The position numbers were made by a program, and so were the translations under genes. This document shows positions 62,116 through 64,000 of a stretch of 64,000 nt of DNA, piece by piece. This stretch comes from UBA1426 sp052034085. GTDB taxonomy: Bacteria > Bacillota > Clostridia > Peptostreptococcales > Anaerovoracaceae. How positions within the stretch are numbered: the first letter of the stretch is position 1; every line of letters begins with the position of its first letter. Where the stretch lies: NCBI GenBank assembly GCA_052034085.1, contig JBPOJA010000004.1, positions 3,177 through 67,176 on the forward strand, in the 5' to 3' direction. The notes under the pieces were generated by a model, which was given only the letters and a program-made list of their open reading frames with translations, had not been told where the DNA came from and ran no database searches.

Positions 62116-63189
62116 ATGAAGAAAAAGTTAGCGTTATTTTTAGTATTGGCACTCATGTTAATGACTTTCGCAGCTTGTGGCGGTGGTACAGATAACGGTG
62201 GCGGTGATGTTGACGTTGAAGACGAAGTTGAAGACGAAGTTGAAGATGAAGTAGCATCTGAAGCAGTTAAAACCGGTATGGCTGTTATTTCCGATATCGG
62301 CAGATCTTCCGATGCCGGCGACAGAAACGGAATTGCAGAAGCCAACTCTTCAGTAGTTGCAGTTACAGTCGATGAAAATGGAGTAATTACCAATTGCGTT
62401 ATTGATCATGCTCAGGCAGCCTTTGAATTTTCTGCTGACGGCAAGATTCTTACTCCTAGAGATGTTGTTTTCGTAAGCAAGATGGAGCTGGGCGATGACT
62501 ATGGTATGAGAAAAGCTTCCCCCATTGGAAAAGAGTGGAACGAGCAGGCTGATGCATTTGCTGAATATGTTATCGGCAAAACAGTTGCTGAAGTAAAAGG
62601 CATTGCCCTTACTGATACCGGTGAACCCTCAGGCGATGATCTGACATCCTCAGTAACTATGACCATCATCGATTATATTGAAGCCATCGAAAAAGCAGTT
62701 GGCAATGCAAAGCCTCTGGGAGCTGCAGCAGGTGACAAACTGGGAGTCGGTGTTATTACCTACATGGATGGGCATTATTCGAAAGATGCCAGCGCAGACG
62801 GAGATGGTTCAGCGATTGCATATTCATATTACACAGTAGTAACCATTGATGATGCAGGCGTAATCACCAGTGCAATCATGGATGCTTCCCAGGTGGGAGT
62901 GAACTTTACAGTTGACGGAAAAGTTTCCTCAGATCTTGGCCAGACCTTCAAGACCAAGGAAGAACTTGGAGATGAGTATGGTATGAGAAAAGCTTCCCCC
63001 ATCGGAAAAGAATGGAATGAGCAGGCCCAGGCTCTGGCTCAGTACATCGTAGGCAAAACCCTTGCCGAGGTTAAAGGAATTGCGCTGTCTGATGGTGTAC
63101 CTACAGATGAAGATCTTGTTTCCAGCGTAACAGTTACTGTAACACCTCTCCTTGAGAACGTAGAGAGAGCATTCAAGTTCGCAAAATAG
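62116..63189 (+). CDS. two-domain EET-associated lipoprotein
   Basis: 357 residues. Lipoprotein signal peptide with lipobox FAAC (C21), an acidic linker with VEDE repeats (35-46), then two homologous domains at about 52-195 and 209-353. Each domain has VVAVTVDENGVITNC- or VVTIDDAGVITSA-like strands, LGD(D/E)YGMRKASPIGKEWNEQ and a closing DLxSSVTxT motif (178-181, 336-339). The layout resembles PplA/FMN-binding domains, which end in D-x-x-SGAT; here SSVT stands in that place. Start chosen for AAAGGAGAAAG upstream and the signal peptide. A paralogue lies just upstream. Surface electron carrier is inferred, not shown. Confidence 0.82.
   Translation: MKKKLALFLVLALMLMTFAACGGGTDNGGGDVDVEDEVEDEVEDEVASEAVKTGMAVISDIGRSSDAGDRNGIAEANSSVVAVTVDENGVITNCVIDHAQAAFEFSADGKILTPRDVVFVSKMELGDDYGMRKASPIGKEWNEQADAFAEYVIGKTVAEVKGIALTDTGEPSGDDLTSSVTMTIIDYIEAIEKAVGNAKPLGAAAGDKLGVGVITYMDGHYSKDASADGDGSAIAYSYYTVVTIDDAGVITSAIMDASQVGVNFTVDGKVSSDLGQTFKTKEELGDEYGMRKASPIGKEWNEQAQALAQYIVGKTLAEVKGIALSDGVPTDEDLVSSVTVTVTPLLENVERAFKFAK
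62215..62250 (+). repeat. three 12-nt tandem units in the lipoprotein linker
   Basis: GTTGAAGACGAA repeated twice and then GTTGAAGATGAA, coding for VEDE three times. It makes a negatively charged flexible spacer between the lipid anchor and the first domain. The upstream paralogue has a different, Gly/Asp-rich linker. Confidence 0.85.
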
Positions 63190-63219
63190 GCAAACAATAA
63201 AAATTAAATTTTGTAAAGC

Positions 63220-63249
63220 AAAGAAGCAGTGGATTACCACTGCTTCTTT
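63220..63249. terminator. bidirectional terminator between lipoprotein and pntB
   Basis: AAAGAAGCAGTGG, loop ATTA, CCACTGCTTCTTT: a perfect 13-bp stem between convergent genes, with AT-rich flanks on both sides. Confidence 0.88.
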
Positions 63250-63287
63250 ATATTATTTTATGTGCATAAGGGTCACAGGAAACTACA

Positions 63288-64000
63288 TCATAGTTTGTTA
63301 ATCAGCCCCTGAACTGTTTCCTCGGCATTGCCCAGCATCATGATGACTTCATCTTTATGATACAGGGGGTTGTCCACGCCGGCATAGCCGGGCATGAGAT
63401 CGTAGTTGCAGATGATGGCATTCTTTGCCTTCTCCACATTGAGTATCGGCATGCCGTAAATAGGTGTATCAACCGCTGTGTTTGCCGCAGGATTGATTAC
63501 ATCGTTGGCTCCCACAACAATGGCAAGATCCGCTTTCTCAAATTCGTCATTTATTTCATCCATGCTTCTGAGCTTCTCATATGGAACATCAGCTTCAGCT
63601 AGAAGCACATTCATGTGGCCGGGCATTCTGCCGGCTACGGGATGAATGGCAAAGTCCACAACAGCCCCGTTAGCTTCAAGGGCATCTGCAAGAGCCCTGA
63701 CTTTCTGCTGGGCCTGGGCCAAAGCCATGCCGTATCCCGGAACTATGATGACTCTTTTTGCATTCCTCATGATGGTTGACAATCTGTTTTCTTTTGCCTG
63801 ATCTGCCGATTCGGATTCTCCGGAATCCTGGGTTTTGCTGCTAAGTTTTTCAATCAGCTCCTGAACTGTTTCCTCAGCATTGCCCAGCATCATGATGACT
63901 TCATCCTTATGGTACAGAGGGTTGTCCACGCCGGCATAGCCGGGCATGAGATCGTAGTTGCAGATGATGGCATTCTTTGCCTTCTCCACGTTTAAGATGG
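63288..64000 (-). CDS. pntB: NAD(P) transhydrogenase beta subunit, C-terminal part with duplicated domain III (partial)
   Basis: The frame is open to the window edge, so only the C-terminal 236 residues are visible. Reading inward: the tail of one domain III (ILNVEKAKNAIIC, MPGYAGVDNPLYHKD, NAEETVQELIEKL); a Ser/Glu/Asp linker (SSKTQDSGESESADQ); then a complete domain III with VPGYGMALAQAQ, HPVAGRMPGHMNVLLAEA, GANDVINPAA and IYGMPILNVEKAKN, ending NAEETVQGLINKL. Domain III binds NADP(H) in the proton-pumping enzyme that exchanges hydride between NADH and NADP+. Two in tandem is unusual. The repeat period is 552 nt (184 codons), in frame. Confidence 0.88.
   Translation of the reverse strand, partial: ILNVEKAKNAIICNYDLMPGYAGVDNPLYHKDEVIMMLGNAEETVQELIEKLSSKTQDSGESESADQAKENRLSTIMRNAKRVIIVPGYGMALAQAQQKVRALADALEANGAVVDFAIHPVAGRMPGHMNVLLAEADVPYEKLRSMDEINDEFEKADLAIVVGANDVINPAANTAVDTPIYGMPILNVEKAKNAIICNYDLMPGYAGVDNPLYHKDEVIMMLGNAEETVQGLINKL
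63299..63448 (-). repeat. direct repeat, downstream copy in pntB
   Basis: Aligns base for base with 63851-64000 at an offset of 552, with only about a dozen differences, nearly all at third codon positions, and an identical run of about 70 nt. Part of the doubled domain III. Confidence 0.9.
63851..64000 (-). repeat. direct repeat, upstream copy in pntB (continues past the edge)
   Basis: Partner of 63299-63448. Homology runs up to the last base of the window, so the length of the first domain III is not known. Mostly silent differences point to a duplication kept under protein-level selection or by gene conversion. Confidence 0.88.

Noticed and set aside
60810..63189. Canonical FMN-binding lipoprotein PplA
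   Set aside because: No SGA(T/S) flavinylation motif is present in any of the four domains, so the standard assignment was not made.

Overview
The window looks like chromosomal DNA of an anaerobic, low-to-mid GC Firmicute of the Clostridia type. The evidence is strong AGGAGG ribosome-binding sites, frequent TTG/GTG starts, and WhiA, RapZ, LemA, GTP-type PEP carboxykinase, [FeFe]-hydrogenase and BKACE genes. Family-level placement is not possible from what is visible. No rRNA, tRNA, CRISPR array, insertion sequence or phage gene was seen.

The dominant structural fact is that bases 1-60824 form one giant inverted repeat centred between 30412 and 30413. Position x pairs with 60825-x, and every gene of the left arm reappears on the opposite strand of the right arm with the same length and protein. 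The right arm runs on naturally into 60825-64000, so I treat 30413-64000 as the authentic order and the left arm as its mirror. A fold-back or chimeric assembly at a hairpin-rich centre is the simplest explanation. A real inverted duplication or a closed hairpin end cannot be excluded from sequence alone. The repeat reaches the first base of the window, so its outer limit is not visible.

Right-arm layout: uracil-DNA glycosylase, LemA, a DUF2207 membrane protein and a 55-residue membrane protein; a stand-alone oxaloacetate/pyruvate carboxyltransferase and a Fic-fold protein that has lost its catalytic motif; argG-argH on the minus strand, divergent from murB-PHP-rapZ-kce-whiA; the AmmeMemoRadiSam pair (a Memo+AMMECR1 fusion and a radical SAM enzyme); a CoA-disulfide-reductase-like flavoprotein followed by pckG, an MFS exporter, a DUF1538 membrane protein and a tandem PII-like protein; and a nitroreductase divergent from a sensory-type [FeFe] hydrogenase with a PP2C phosphatase.

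Next comes a flavin-based extracellular electron transfer (EET) locus of the type described in Listeria: ndh2, dmkB, dmkA, eetA, eetB. It is followed by two tandem lipoproteins, each with two repeated domains. These sit where the flavinylated lipoprotein PplA would be expected, but they lack the usual SGAT flavinylation motif and carry a conserved SSVT in the corresponding place. The first copy has an in-frame stop at codon 2. At the right edge, on the minus strand, is the end of a transhydrogenase beta subunit whose NADP-binding domain III appears twice in tandem.

Taken together, the right half suggests redox-balancing physiology. A hydrogenase-like sensor with a phosphatase lies directly upstream of an NADH-to-demethylmenaquinone-to-surface electron export route, and an NAD(P) transhydrogenase is nearby. 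The most interesting candidates are the variant EET lipoproteins, the sensor/phosphatase pair beside them and the doubled domain III.
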